The notes: generated from the sequence alone by a model not told the origin. A DNA stretch of 21,982 nucleotides from Thermoleophilia bacterium (GCA_025934335.1 JAICYG010000025.1:1-21982), one strand, 5' to 3'. Counted from the stretch's first letter, positions 14,956 to 21,893 are shown. A program made the numbers and translations.

Positions 14956-15243
14956 CTACGCCGCAACGCCGTGCGCGGCGTCGGAGAGGACGTCGGCAAG
15001 CTCGCGCAGTGCGCCGGGACTGTCGAGGCTCCCGACGTACACCGGCAGCTCATCCCGTCGTTCGATGAGCAGCGCGTTGCGGTCGAGCAGCACGCGCACG
15101 ACGTCGCGGAGACGGACGCGCTCCACCGCGGCACCGGGACTCGTCGCGAAGAACGACAGGGACTCTCCGTCCACCTCGACGCGCCCGGCGTTGCGCGGGC
15201 CTTCGCCGATCCACCAGAACATCGCATAGCTCGCGGGTGCCAT
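14956..15243 (-). CDS. Hypothetical protein, 95 residues
   Basis: Not recognised. The N-terminus contains a distinctive aromatic stretch (MFWWIGEGPRNAGRVEVDG), followed by a beta-rich pattern alternating hydrophobic and charged residues and a C-terminal helix (SPGALRELADVLSDA). It could be a small PH-like or lipocalin-type beta domain, but I cannot tell. ATG 15243 is preceded by CACTGT six bases upstream, a weak leaderless signal; ATG 15222 (MFWW) is the alternative. Codon use and the absence of competing frames support a real gene. Confidence 0.65.
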   Translation of the reverse strand: MAPASYAMFWWIGEGPRNAGRVEVDGESLSFFATSPGAAVERVRLRDVVRVLLDRNALLIERRDELPVYVGSLDSPGALRELADVLSDAAHGVAA

Positions 15244-15452
15244 CGCCCCACAGTGCCCCCGAACCGGCGACGGTGCATCCGGGGAACCGCGTATGCCCAA
15301 CTCGAGGACGGTGGCGCACCACATCTGTGGGGAACCCGCAAGCGGCCGCAGGCGAAACGCGGATGCCGTCCGCCCCGCAGGCGTCGACACTCGCACCAAC
15401 GACAAGAAGCCCGGCGAACACGGAGCCGGGCGCGAGGTAAGGAGCGAAAGAG
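15244..15452 (+). promoter_or_regulatory. Structured 5' region of the two-pass membrane protein gene
   Basis: Contains two copies of GGGGAACC (15281-15288 and 15329-15336), 48 bases apart, each within a CATC-x-G context, and a hairpin GCCCGGC (15409-15415), nine-base loop, GCCGGGC (15425-15431). The hairpin is seven bases before the AAGGAG ribosome-binding site (15439-15444). GGGAAC-like hexamers resemble ECF sigma -35 elements but no matching -10 is evident. Confidence 0.35.
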
Positions 15453-16091
15453 ATGCGCAAGACATTCGAGATCGGCGGACTGGTCGCAGCGGTCATCCTG
15501 ATCGCGTTCGGCGCCGGCGCGCTCGTGATGAGCGTGCAGGGCCGCGACACCGTCCGGCACAGCCTCAAGCTCGAGCAGATCGTCGGCTCACCCGACATGA
15601 CGCCGGCCGCCATCAAGGCGGAGGCGCAGAAGGCGGGCCTCGACCTGACGAAGATCACGCTGCCGACCAAGTCGGTCGCCGGCCTGCCGATCAACACCGG
15701 CGACCGCGCCCGCACGTTCGCCTCCTACATGCGGATCCACACGCTCGAGGCGACCGGCGGCCTGACCTTCTCGCAGATGCCGCGGTTCGCGACTGCGGAC
15801 GGCAAGGGCACGAACGACACGGCGGCCGCGCTCAAGGACCCGAAGACGGGCCAGCCGGTCGACAACGGGGCCCGGAACATCTGGGTCACGGAGACCGCGC
15901 TGACGACGGCGCTGAACACCAGCTACCTCGCCGAGCAGATCTCGCTCTTCGGAGTGGTCGTGGGCGTCGCGCTCCTGCTCTCCGGCATCGGCTTCGGCGT
16001 CCTCGCCGCAGCGGGTGCGCTGCGCGGCCGCGAGGCGATGGTGCGCCTCCCCTCGCAGAAGTCCAAGGGCAAGGCCGTTCCGGCGCTCTAG
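15453..16091 (+). CDS. Two-pass membrane protein, 212 residues, unknown function
   Basis: Not recognised. An N-terminal transmembrane helix (about 7-28) and a second one (about 163-190) flank a soluble segment of about 135 residues, which by the positive-inside rule is outside the cell. A short basic cytoplasmic tail ends the protein (SQKSKGKAVPAL). The extracytoplasmic part has no motif known to me. ATG 15453 has an AAGGAG eight bases upstream, one of the few strong Shine-Dalgarno sites in this window. A strong hairpin terminator follows. Confidence 0.85.
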   Translation: MRKTFEIGGLVAAVILIAFGAGALVMSVQGRDTVRHSLKLEQIVGSPDMTPAAIKAEAQKAGLDLTKITLPTKSVAGLPINTGDRARTFASYMRIHTLEATGGLTFSQMPRFATADGKGTNDTAAALKDPKTGQPVDNGARNIWVTETALTTALNTSYLAEQISLFGVVVGVALLLSGIGFGVLAAAGALRGREAMVRLPSQKSKGKAVPAL

Positions 16092-16116
16092 CGGACGGTT
16101 CGCGCCACCTCGCGCC

Positions 16117-16146
16117 GGCGAAGGGCTCCTCCGGGAGCCCTTCGCC
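16117..16146. terminator. Bidirectional hairpin terminator
   Basis: GGCGAAGGGCTCC (16117-16129), loop TCCG, GGAGCCCTTCGCC (16134-16146): a perfect 13-pair stem. It lies between two convergent stop codons (16091 and 16150), so it probably ends transcription from both sides. No U-tract is seen, as common in high-GC actinobacteria. Confidence 0.85.
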
Positions 16147-16149
16147 GTG

Positions 16150-16815
16150 CTACTGGTCGACGTCCTCGGCGAGGAGGCCGTGCGCGATCGCATGCCGCAC
16201 GAGCCCTGCCCGGGTGGAGAGCCCGAGCTTCTGCATGATGTGCGCCCGGTGCGTCTCCGCCGTGCGCACGGAGATGTAGAGCTGCTTCGCGATCTCCTGG
16301 TTCGTGTGTCCGAGCGCAAGCAGGCGCAGCACCTCGCGCTCCCGGTCGGAGAGGGGGTCTGCCTCGGCAGCCGCGCGCGCCTGCGCGTCGGCGGCGACCA
16401 TGCGCGCCCCGAGCGCCGGGTGGACGTAGTCGCCGCCGGCCGCGATCTCACGCACGGCCCCCACCACCTCGGAGTCGACCGCCTCCTTCAGCACGTAGCC
16501 GTTCGCCCCCTGCGCAAACGCCTCGCGCACGTACCGTGGGTCGTCCTGCATCGAGAGCACGAGCACCTTCGCCTCGGGAGCCTCCTTCTTCAGCTTCGGC
16601 AGCGCCTCGATGCCGCTCTCCCCGGGCATGACGACGTCGAGGAGGATCACATCCGGCTTCAACGCGCGAGCTTCGAAGATCGCGTCGCGCGCGTTCGCCG
16701 CCTCACCCACGACCTCGAAATCGTCCTCGGCCGCGAGCAGCGAGCGGATCCCGGATCGGACGACGGCGTGGTCGTCGACGACGAGCACGCGCGTTTTCGC
16801 CTTGGCCTGGGTCAC
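16150..16815 (-). CDS. NarL/FixJ-type response regulator (receiver plus LuxR HTH)
   Basis: DNA-binding response regulator, 221 residues. The receiver (about 8-125) has the acidic pair at 14-15, the phospho-acceptor Asp60 (VILLDVVMPG) and the Lys after VLK near 110. The LuxR-type HTH (about 155-215) has the typical LSDREREVLRLLALGHTNQEIA and the recognition helix SVRTAETHRAHIMQKL. It should dimerise upon phosphorylation by the kinase just upstream; GTG 16815 overlaps the kinase stop by four bases (GTGA). The targets are unknown. Confidence 0.96.
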   Translation of the reverse strand: MTQAKAKTRVLVVDDHAVVRSGIRSLLAAEDDFEVVGEAANARDAIFEARALKPDVILLDVVMPGESGIEALPKLKKEAPEAKVLVLSMQDDPRYVREAFAQGANGYVLKEAVDSEVVGAVREIAAGGDYVHPALGARMVAADAQARAAAEADPLSDREREVLRLLALGHTNQEIAKQLYISVRTAETHRAHIMQKLGLSTRAGLVRHAIAHGLLAEDVDQ

Positions 16816-18446
16816 GGGACGGGCACCTCGACTGCGATCGTAGTCCCGGCGCCCGCTGCCGCCTCGATCGTCAGCCTTCCGGCGACGAGTCCCGCGCGCT
16901 CGCGCATCCCGACGAGCCCGAGCCCGTCGGCGCGCGCTGCGGCCGGGTCGAAGCCGCGGCCGTCGTCCTCGACGATGCCGGTGACCTTCCCGTCGCGGCG
17001 CACGAGCAGGATGCTGACGGTCGTCGCGTGGGCGTGCTTGACGACGTTCGTCAGCGCCTCCTGGATCAGCCGGTAGAGCGTCGTCTCGATCTCGCCCGGC
17101 AGCCGCTCCTCCCCCAGCCTCGCCTCGAGCTGCACCTCGATGCCGGTGCCCTCCGCGAACGTCTCCACGAGGCGCTCGAGCGCCGGGACCAGGCCGAAGT
17201 CGTCGAGCGCCTTCGGCCGCAGCTCGACGGCGAGGCGGCGGACGTCCTGCAGCGTCGCGACGACGAGCTCGCGCAGGTTGCGTGCCGCCTCCGCGAGCGT
17301 CTCCGCGTCCTTTGCCTCCTCGACCCCCTTCAGGCCGAGCAGGATCGAGGTGAGCGCCTGTCCCGTCTCGTCGTGCAGCTCGCGCGCGAGCCGGCGGCGC
17401 TCGAGCTCCTGCCCGGCGACGACGCGGCGGAGGGAGTCACGCGCCACCCGCTCCGACAGGTCGACGGCGATCGCCGCCCTCGCGGTGAACTGCTCGGCGA
17501 GCCGCACGTCGTCGTCGCCGAACCGGCCGTCGTGGGACTCCTTGTCGTGCGCGGCGAGCACCCCGATCGCGTGGTCGCGCACGAGCAGCGGCACATAGAG
17601 CCCGGCACGGATCCCAAAGCGCCGTGCCGAGATCGGGTCGACCTCCGGGTCGTCGATCACCGAGTCGACGCGCTCCGTGCGGCCGCGGTCGAGCACGCGC
17701 CCGGCCTTCGAGTTCGGCCGCGGGAACGACCAGCCAACGAGCTCCTCGGTGCCGTCGCCGGCCGCGGCCTCGACGCGCATCCGGTCGTCCGACGTCGGCA
17801 GGGCGATCACGACCATCCGCGCCGCGAGTAGCTCGCGCAGGCTCTGCGCGACGAGCGCGAGCAGCTTGTCGAGCTCGAGCTCTCCGATCAGCGCGAAGCC
17901 GATCTCGTTCAGCGACTCGAGCTGCCGCGACCAGCGCGTCGCGGACTCGTACAGCCGCGCGTTCTCGACCGCGACCGCCGCCTGCGCGGCGAGCAGGGTG
18001 ACGAGGTCCTGGTCCTCGGCGGAGAAGCCGCCGTCCTTCTCGGTCAGGTACAGGTTCCCGTAGGCGGTACCGCGGAGCATGATCGGCACGCCGAGAAAGC
18101 TGCGCATCGGGGGGTGGTTCGGCGGGAACCCGACCGAGCGCGGGTCCTGCGTCAGGTCGTCGAGCCGGAGCGCCTGCGCGTCGTGGATGAGCACGCCGAG
18201 GATCCCGCGCCCGCGCGGCAGCTCGCCGATCCGCTCGTGCTCCTCGCGGCTGAGGCCGCTCGTCACGAAGCGCTCGAGGCGTTGCCGCGTCCGGTCGATC
18301 ACGCCGAGCGCGGCGTAGCGCGCCCCGGTGATGTCCGCGGCCGCCTCGACGATCCGCTGCAGCACCGCGTCGAGCGTCAGCTCGGAGCTGACGCCGATGC
18401 CGGCCTCGATCAGCGACCGGAGCCGCTCGCCGCCTGCTTCCGCCAC
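16812..18446 (-). CDS. GAF-GAF sensor histidine kinase (HisKA_3, NarX/DevS type)
   Basis: A 544-residue cytoplasmic kinase. Two GAF sensor domains (about 20-165 and 185-335) precede the HisKA_3 dimerisation segment with phospho-acceptor His358 in ARELHDETGQ, and an HATPase domain (about 430-544) with EALTNVVKHA (N box), EDDGRGFD (G1) and GLGLVGMRERA (G2). DevS/DosT-like GAF-GAF kinases sense gases or redox through a heme; I cannot assign a proximal haem ligand. No membrane segment is present. GTG 18446 is chosen because GGAGG lies four bases before it; it starts inside the small CxxC gene (37-base overlap), so a longer product beginning further upstream is unlikely. Confidence 0.93.
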   Translation of the reverse strand: MAEAGGERLRSLIEAGIGVSSELTLDAVLQRIVEAAADITGARYAALGVIDRTRQRLERFVTSGLSREEHERIGELPRGRGILGVLIHDAQALRLDDLTQDPRSVGFPPNHPPMRSFLGVPIMLRGTAYGNLYLTEKDGGFSAEDQDLVTLLAAQAAVAVENARLYESATRWSRQLESLNEIGFALIGELELDKLLALVAQSLRELLAARMVVIALPTSDDRMRVEAAAGDGTEELVGWSFPRPNSKAGRVLDRGRTERVDSVIDDPEVDPISARRFGIRAGLYVPLLVRDHAIGVLAAHDKESHDGRFGDDDVRLAEQFTARAAIAVDLSERVARDSLRRVVAGQELERRRLARELHDETGQALTSILLGLKGVEEAKDAETLAEAARNLRELVVATLQDVRRLAVELRPKALDDFGLVPALERLVETFAEGTGIEVQLEARLGEERLPGEIETTLYRLIQEALTNVVKHAHATTVSILLVRRDGKVTGIVEDDGRGFDPAAARADGLGLVGMRERAGLVAGRLTIEAAAGAGTTIAVEVPVP

Positions 18447-18649
18447 TCGTCCTCCGTCAAGAGCCTCCCGCGTCGCCGCTCGGCGACGACGCAGTCGGTG
18501 TGCGCGTGCCGCCGCCTCGAGACGTCGCCCTCCGGCGCGACGAGCGCGTGCTCGCTCGTCGCATGCAGCATGCCGTCGCAGAACGGGCACACATAGCTCG
18601 CCGGCTTGAGGCTCTGCGCGCGCCGCATCGTCCACCAGCGTGCTTGCAT
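18410..18649 (-). CDS. Small CxxC-containing protein, 79 residues, first gene of the two-component operon
   Basis: Not recognised. A CPFC motif (about residues 21-24), a following HAHTDC cluster (about 49-54) and several other histidines could form a zinc site. The remainder is basic and helical (VVAERRRGRLLTEDEWRKQ). ATG 18649 lies six bases after a TACGCT -10 (18661 to 18656), the leaderless arrangement. It overlaps the kinase gene by 37 bases, giving tight coupling, and the encoded protein may be a partner or sensor cofactor for the kinase (inference). Small zinc-ribbon proteins of this style recur near 21187-21893. Confidence 0.72.
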   Translation of the reverse strand: MQARWWTMRRAQSLKPASYVCPFCDGMLHATSEHALVAPEGDVSRRRHAHTDCVVAERRRGRLLTEDEWRKQAASGSGR

Positions 18650-18655
18650 GGCGCG

Positions 18656-18661
18656 AGCGTA
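18656..18661 (-). promoter_or_regulatory. Probable leaderless -10 (TACGCT) of the kinase operon
   Basis: TACGCT on the minus strand is six bases upstream of ATG 18649. The same hexamer with the same six-base spacing occurs upstream of the HIT gene (19911-19916). Confidence 0.55.
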
Positions 18662-18714
18662 AACGGTGGGCACCCGCCGCCGCCCCACACCGCATGATCG
18701 GCGGGAAACCCGGG

Positions 18715-18720
18715 TAGAAT
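18715..18720 (+). promoter_or_regulatory. Probable -10 (TAGAAT) upstream of corA
   Basis: TAGAAT is a near-consensus -10 on the plus strand, followed by seven bases and then ATG 18728. That ATG is not in the corA frame, which makes the start of corA uncertain. Confidence 0.55.
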
Positions 18721-18727
18721 GCCGAAC

Positions 18728-18850
18728 ATGCCGGTGTTGCCCATGCTCGAGGACCCGCTCAGTACGGATGCCGAGCCTGCCTCGGATCCGGCGCACGCGC
18801 GTTCGGGACACGGCCGTCGCCGTGGCGGCTCCGCCTGCTCCGCCCGCTGA
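18728..18850 (+). other. Short ORF overlapping the start of corA (leader peptide or displaced N-terminus)
   Basis: A 40-residue reading frame beginning with ATG 18728, exactly seven bases after a good -10. Its first half (VLPMLEDPLSTDAEPASD) looks protein-like and has GC-rich third codon positions; the bias fades later. It ends at TGA 18850, inside corA. It may be a leader peptide or the true N-terminus of CorA separated by a one-base indel. Confidence 0.35.
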
Positions 18851-19757
18851 GCTCGCCGCCGCCGGCCTCACCTGGATCCACCTCGACAGCCCGTCGCTCG
18901 AGCGCGCGCAGGAGCTCGCCGAGCGCTTCGGCTGGCACCCCCTCGACGTCGAGGACGTCATGTCCAAGCGGCAGCGGCCGAAGGTCGATGACTACGCCGA
19001 CGAGGGTTACCTGTTCGGCGTCCTCCATTTCCCGGTCTACGACCGGGCGATCCAGCGCCTGAACGCGGCAGAGCTCGACGTCTTCGTGGGCCCCGACTAT
19101 CTCGTCACGCTGCCGACGGTGGAGCTGCTGCCGGTGACGCGCCTCTTCCAGCGCTGCCAGGACGACGAGCGGTTCCGCGAGCAGCTCTTCTCGAAGGGCT
19201 CCGGGCGCCTGCTCTACGAGGTGCTCGACGACCTGTTCGACTACTGCTTCCCGATCCTCGACAAGATCGGGCACAAGCTCGACTCGCTCGAGGACGACGT
19301 GTTCGAGGGCCGGTCCGAAGAGGTCGTCCGCGACATCTCGAACGTCAAGCAGGAGATCATCAGCTACCGGAAGATCATCAAGCCGGAGCGCACGACTCTG
19401 CGGCTGCTGGAGCGCCACGTCGAGCGGTTCCTGCCGGAAGAGCTCGAGCTCTACTTCGACGACGTCGTCGACGCCGCGGAGCGCATCTGGGACATCCTCG
19501 ACAACTACAAGGAGGTCGTCGAGGCGCTCGAGGACACGAACGAGTCGGTCATCTCGCACCGCCAGAACGACGTCCTCCGGGTCCTGACCGTGTTCTCGGT
19601 CGTCCTCCTGCCGCTGACCCTGATCACCGGCTTCTTCGGCATGAACGTGCGCTTCCCCGGCTTCGACACGGTCTGGGCGTTCTGGACGATCGCCGCCGTA
19701 ATGTTCGTCGCACTCGCGGGGCTGCTCGCCTTCTTCCGGCTCAAGCGCTGGCTGTAG
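18768..19757 (+). CDS. corA: CorA-family magnesium/divalent metal transporter
   Basis: Pentameric Mg2+/Co2+ channel with a large cytoplasmic funnel and two C-terminal membrane helices. The 329-residue product shows the CorA signature: LTWIHLDSPS at the start of the conserved domain, RFGWHPLDVEDVMSKRQRPKVDDY, the long helices with ERTTLRLLERHVERFLPEE, and the YGMN-type selectivity motif (GFFGMNV, about 290) at the end of the first membrane helix, followed by a second helix and a short basic tail. Start placement is doubtful: ATG 18768 is the first in-frame ATG (GTG codons further in are alternatives), but the visible promoter points to an ATG at 18728 in another frame. The core is intact. Confidence 0.93.
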   Translation: MPSLPRIRRTRVRDTAVAVAAPPAPPAELAAAGLTWIHLDSPSLERAQELAERFGWHPLDVEDVMSKRQRPKVDDYADEGYLFGVLHFPVYDRAIQRLNAAELDVFVGPDYLVTLPTVELLPVTRLFQRCQDDERFREQLFSKGSGRLLYEVLDDLFDYCFPILDKIGHKLDSLEDDVFEGRSEEVVRDISNVKQEIISYRKIIKPERTTLRLLERHVERFLPEELELYFDDVVDAAERIWDILDNYKEVVEALEDTNESVISHRQNDVLRVLTVFSVVLLPLTLITGFFGMNVRFPGFDTVWAFWTIAAVMFVALAGLLAFFRLKRWL

Positions 19758-19761
19758 AAGA

Positions 19762-19777
19762 TCACTCGATCGAGTGA
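19762..19777. repeat. Perfect 16-base palindrome TCACTCGATCGAGTGA
   Basis: Two eight-base half sites without a spacer, starting five bases after the corA stop. With no loop and no U-tract it is more like an operator than a terminator. A 17-base sequence at 21921-21937 differs from it at only two of 17 positions. Confidence 0.5.
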
Positions 19778-19869
19778 GGTACGACCGTTCCGGCGCGGGG
19801 TACCTCCCGGGTACGCCGTGGCCGTCGAGTAGGGGCTCGCTTCCAGGCCGGGCGGACGAAGATCGCGGA

Positions 19870-19896
19870 GGGGAGCCGTCGCCGCAGCGGCTCCCC
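19870..19896. terminator. Hairpin between corA and the HIT gene, possible terminator
   Basis: GGGGAGCCG (19870-19878) pairs perfectly with CGGCTCCCC (19888-19896) around a nine-base loop. It sits 113 bases after the corA stop and just upstream of the -10 box of the next gene. There is no U-tract. The 165 bases between the genes contain nothing else that I can identify. Confidence 0.45.
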
Positions 19897-19910
19897 CTCC
19901 GTGCCCTCGC

Positions 19911-19916
19911 TACGCT
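19911..19916 (+). promoter_or_regulatory. Probable leaderless -10 (TACGCT) of the HIT/PAP2 pair
   Basis: TACGCT followed by six bases and ATG 19923; no ribosome-binding site is present. Identical in hexamer and spacing to the promoter of the small CxxC gene at 18649. Confidence 0.5.
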
Positions 19917-19922
19917 CGACGC

Positions 19923-20387
19923 ATGCCGAAGCCGTTGTGGGCGCCCTGGCGCCTCGAGTACGTCGAGAGCGCCGACGAGCTCGACCGCTGCATCTTCTGC
20001 GAGCCCGAGGAGGATCTGCTCGTGCACCGCGGCGAGCACGCGCTCGTCGTTCTGAACAAGTTCCCGTACTCGTCCGGGCATCTGCTCGTCGCGCCGCACC
20101 GGCACCTTGCGGAGTTCGGCGCGCTCTCGGAGCGCGAGGCCGCCGAGGTACACGGGCTTGCAGCGCGCGGCATCGACGCGCTGCGCGCCGAGTACGCGCC
20201 ACACGGGTTCAACCTCGGCTGGAACCTCGGCCGGGTCGCGGGCGCGGGGATCGAGCACCACGTCCACGAGCACGTGGTGCCGCGCTGGAACGGCGACACG
20301 AGCTTCATGCCGGTGCTCGGCGACGTGAAGGTGCTGCCCGAGCACCTCGTCCGCACCGCCGAGCGCCTCCGCCCCCACTTCGCGTGA
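19923..20387 (+). CDS. HIT-family nucleotide hydrolase/phosphorylase (Rv2613c-like)
   Basis: A 154-residue histidine-triad protein. It has the N-terminal MPKPLWAPWRLEYVES and CIFC (two cysteines, about 23-26) seen in the actinobacterial Ap4A phosphorylase Rv2613c, the NKFPYSSGHLLVAPHRH strand, and the catalytic triad in HVHEHVVPRW (about 117-126), whose middle His is the nucleophile. A family member is expected to cut or phosphorolyse diadenosine tetraphosphate or similar nucleotides. ATG 19923 is leaderless-type. The gene hands over to a PAP2 phosphatase by a four-base GTGA overlap. Confidence 0.93.
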   Translation: MPKPLWAPWRLEYVESADELDRCIFCEPEEDLLVHRGEHALVVLNKFPYSSGHLLVAPHRHLAEFGALSEREAAEVHGLAARGIDALRAEYAPHGFNLGWNLGRVAGAGIEHHVHEHVVPRWNGDTSFMPVLGDVKVLPEHLVRTAERLRPHFA

Positions 20388-21028
20388 GCCTCGCCCCACG
20401 TCGCCCGTGGGCCGCGCTCGCGGGCGCCGCCCTCTTCGCCGGGACCGCCGCTCTCGTCTCCGCCGGCGCGTTCACCTGGCTCGACCAGTACGCGGTCGAT
20501 CACCTGATGCCCTGGCTGCGCCCGCGGCCTCACCCGTTCGTGACAATCTCGTCACTGACGCTACCCGGCGCTCACGGGTCCGGCGCCCGCGTCCTGATCG
20601 ACCTCTGGACGTACCCCGCAGCCTTCGTCCCCTCCGGCTTGCTCGTCCTTGCCTCGGCCTGGCGCCTCCGGGCGCACGGAAGTCCGGATGCGGCGGTCAC
20701 ATGGTGCGCGCTCTGGGTCGCCGGCAACGCGATCGAGCTTGCCGGAAAGCTCGGGCTCGAGCGCCCCGGCCTCGAAGGCCACGGGCTGCACGTGTCGGGG
20801 TTCGACCAGTCGCTGCCGAGCGGTCACACGATCCGCTCGCTCGTCGTTGCGGGCGCGCTCGCATGCGCCTGGCGACACGGCCGCCTCGCGTTCCTCTGGG
20901 CGGCCGGTATCCCGTTCGCGCTCGTCGTGCTCGGTCACCACACGCCGACCGACGTCGTGGCCGGCGGCTTCGTCGTGCTGTTCCTCGCGGGGTGGGCGCC
21001 TACCCCGTCGACTTCTCGTCGGGGCTGA
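20384..21028 (+). CDS. PAP2-family membrane phosphatase
   Basis: A 214-residue integral membrane protein of the phosphatidic-acid phosphatase/undecaprenyl-PP phosphatase family. Motifs: a shortened lysine/arginine segment ending RP (GKLGLERPG), PSGHT (catalytic general-acid His) and LGHHTPTDVVAGG, where the nucleophile histidine lies. Five or six membrane helices can be drawn. The first motif has four residues between Lys and Arg-Pro rather than six, so the fit there is imperfect. GTG 20384 overlaps the HIT stop. Likely role: dephosphorylation of a lipid or isoprenoid phosphate at the membrane; the coupling to an Ap4A-type enzyme gives no obvious common pathway. Confidence 0.85.
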   Translation: MSLAPRRPWAALAGAALFAGTAALVSAGAFTWLDQYAVDHLMPWLRPRPHPFVTISSLTLPGAHGSGARVLIDLWTYPAAFVPSGLLVLASAWRLRAHGSPDAAVTWCALWVAGNAIELAGKLGLERPGLEGHGLHVSGFDQSLPSGHTIRSLVVAGALACAWRHGRLAFLWAAGIPFALVVLGHHTPTDVVAGGFVVLFLAGWAPTPSTSRRG

Positions 21029-21137
21029 GCGTCTCCTCGCTCTCGGCGGAACGCTCCTGCTCGCCCTCGGGCGGGTACGCCTCGAGCGCCCCGGGCTCGG
21101 CGGGCTCCTCGCTCGACTCGCGCGGCTCGTCGCTCAC
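21000..21137 (-). CDS. Small acidic ORF, 45 residues
   Basis: Not recognised. The frame runs GTG 21137 to TAG 21000 and gives a strongly acidic, Glu/Ser/Pro-rich peptide (ending LSPDEKSTG) with no membrane segment, likely disordered. The third codon positions are almost all G or C. Its last 29 bases overlap the end of the PAP2 gene on the other strand. It begins 49 bases after the stop of the zinc-ribbon gene upstream, and no Shine-Dalgarno or leaderless promoter is evident, so co-transcription with that gene is most plausible. Confidence 0.45.
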   Translation of the reverse strand: MSDEPRESSEEPAEPGALEAYPPEGEQERSAESEETLSPDEKSTG

Positions 21138-21186
21138 ACGGTGGGTCTGCTCGCGGGCGGTCCGGCTAAACGCCCGGCGCCGGTGC

Positions 21187-21408
21187 TTACCTCGGGTGGC
21201 GGCGCCGCTCGGCGAGCGGCCTCTGGCGCGGGCGCCCGAATTCCCGCTCCGCGCACGACGGGCAGTAGATCGCGATCTCCGGCTCGTCCCGCGTGTCCGG
21301 CTCGTCGATCCGCACCGCCCGCCAGCGGATCCAGTACGGCCCGCTCACCCGGCGACACTCGACGCACCGCGCGAACCGCTGTTCCGGCTGCCTCCCTGCA
21401 AAGATCAC
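21187..21408 (-). CDS. Zinc-ribbon protein, 73 residues
   Basis: Two CxxC knuckles (CVEC about 15-18, CPSC about 49-52) separated by 30 residues make a classical zinc ribbon, with an arginine-rich tail (RPRQRPLAERRRHPR) that could bind nucleic acid. No family name comes to mind. GTG 21408 is preceded by CACCAT six bases upstream, which fits a weak leaderless signal; the larger frame extending to 21879 contains no support before this codon. Possible roles are RNA or DNA binding or a structural subunit. Confidence 0.6.
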   Translation of the reverse strand: MIFAGRQPEQRFARCVECRRVSGPYWIRWRAVRIDEPDTRDEPEIAIYCPSCAEREFGRPRQRPLAERRRHPR

Positions 21409-21546
21409 GCGCGCATGGTGGTCGACCGGCGCGGCACCGCCTATCGTTCGATGGGCTAGCGGGTACTCACCGAGCGTCTGGGGAGATGCTGCCGTGCGGA
21501 ACGCCGGAGGTTTCCCGAACTGCGTCGGCTGGCAACCTCGCCGAAG

Positions 21547-21750
21547 ATGGACAGACGGATCGCGGCTGAAGAGATCAAGCGGATGCGGCAACTCGCAGCG
21601 CTCGGGAACGCCACCGACGAGGCGACCGACCCGGCCGCGGGGCTTGACGAGCTCGAGCTGATCCACCTGGACGACGTCGTCGATATGCAACGGCTGCTCG
21701 CCGTCGCCGCCGACGAGCTCGACCGCCTCTACGGAGCCCCGGAGAGCTAG
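21547..21750 (+). CDS. Small hypothetical protein, 67 residues
   Basis: Not recognised. Highly charged and probably all-helical: an N-terminal amphipathic stretch (MDRRIAAEEIKRMRQLAALG) followed by an acidic region (TDEATDPAAGLDELELIHL) and a helix with VVDMQRLLAVAADELDRLYG. It has no membrane segment or cysteine. ATG 21547 lacks a clear ribosome-binding site. Its TAG overlaps the stop codon of the convergent gene, the two sharing the palindrome CTAG (21747-21750). Confidence 0.6.
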   Translation: MDRRIAAEEIKRMRQLAALGNATDEATDPAAGLDELELIHLDDVVDMQRLLAVAADELDRLYGAPES

Positions 21751-21893
21751 CGGCTGACGCCGAGCCGCTGGAGGACCGCCACGCAACCCGGGCAGATCGT
21801 CGCCGTCTCGTGCTCCGGATCCACCGTGGGCTCTGCCGCCCAGCCCTCGGACGTCCACGCACGGTTGCACCACGCGCACCGGCGAGTCAGCAT
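21747..21893 (-). CDS. Zinc-ribbon protein, 48 residues
   Basis: A very small protein with CAWC (about 6-9) and CPGC (about 35-38) knuckles, the spacing of a zinc ribbon; the tail VAVLQRLGVSR is helical. Two starts are possible: ATG 21893 or GTG 21911 (six codons longer). A sequence matching 15 of 17 bases of the palindrome after corA lies just upstream (21921-21937). It resembles the 73-residue zinc ribbon at 21187 in arrangement but not closely in sequence. Beyond 21911 to the window edge I see no gene. Confidence 0.6.
   Translation of the reverse strand: MLTRRCAWCNRAWTSEGWAAEPTVDPEHETATICPGCVAVLQRLGVSR

Noticed and set aside
15244..15452. Possible c-di-AMP (ydaO) or other known riboswitch before the membrane protein
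   Set aside because: The conserved ydaO segments (for example the CCCGUCAGCUAACC-type part) are absent and I cannot match another class.
18759..20399. 546-codon open frame on the minus strand
   Set aside because: It lies antisense to CorA and the HIT gene, both clearly recognised families, and has the low-complexity Arg/Glu/Val-rich look of a GC-rich shadow frame.
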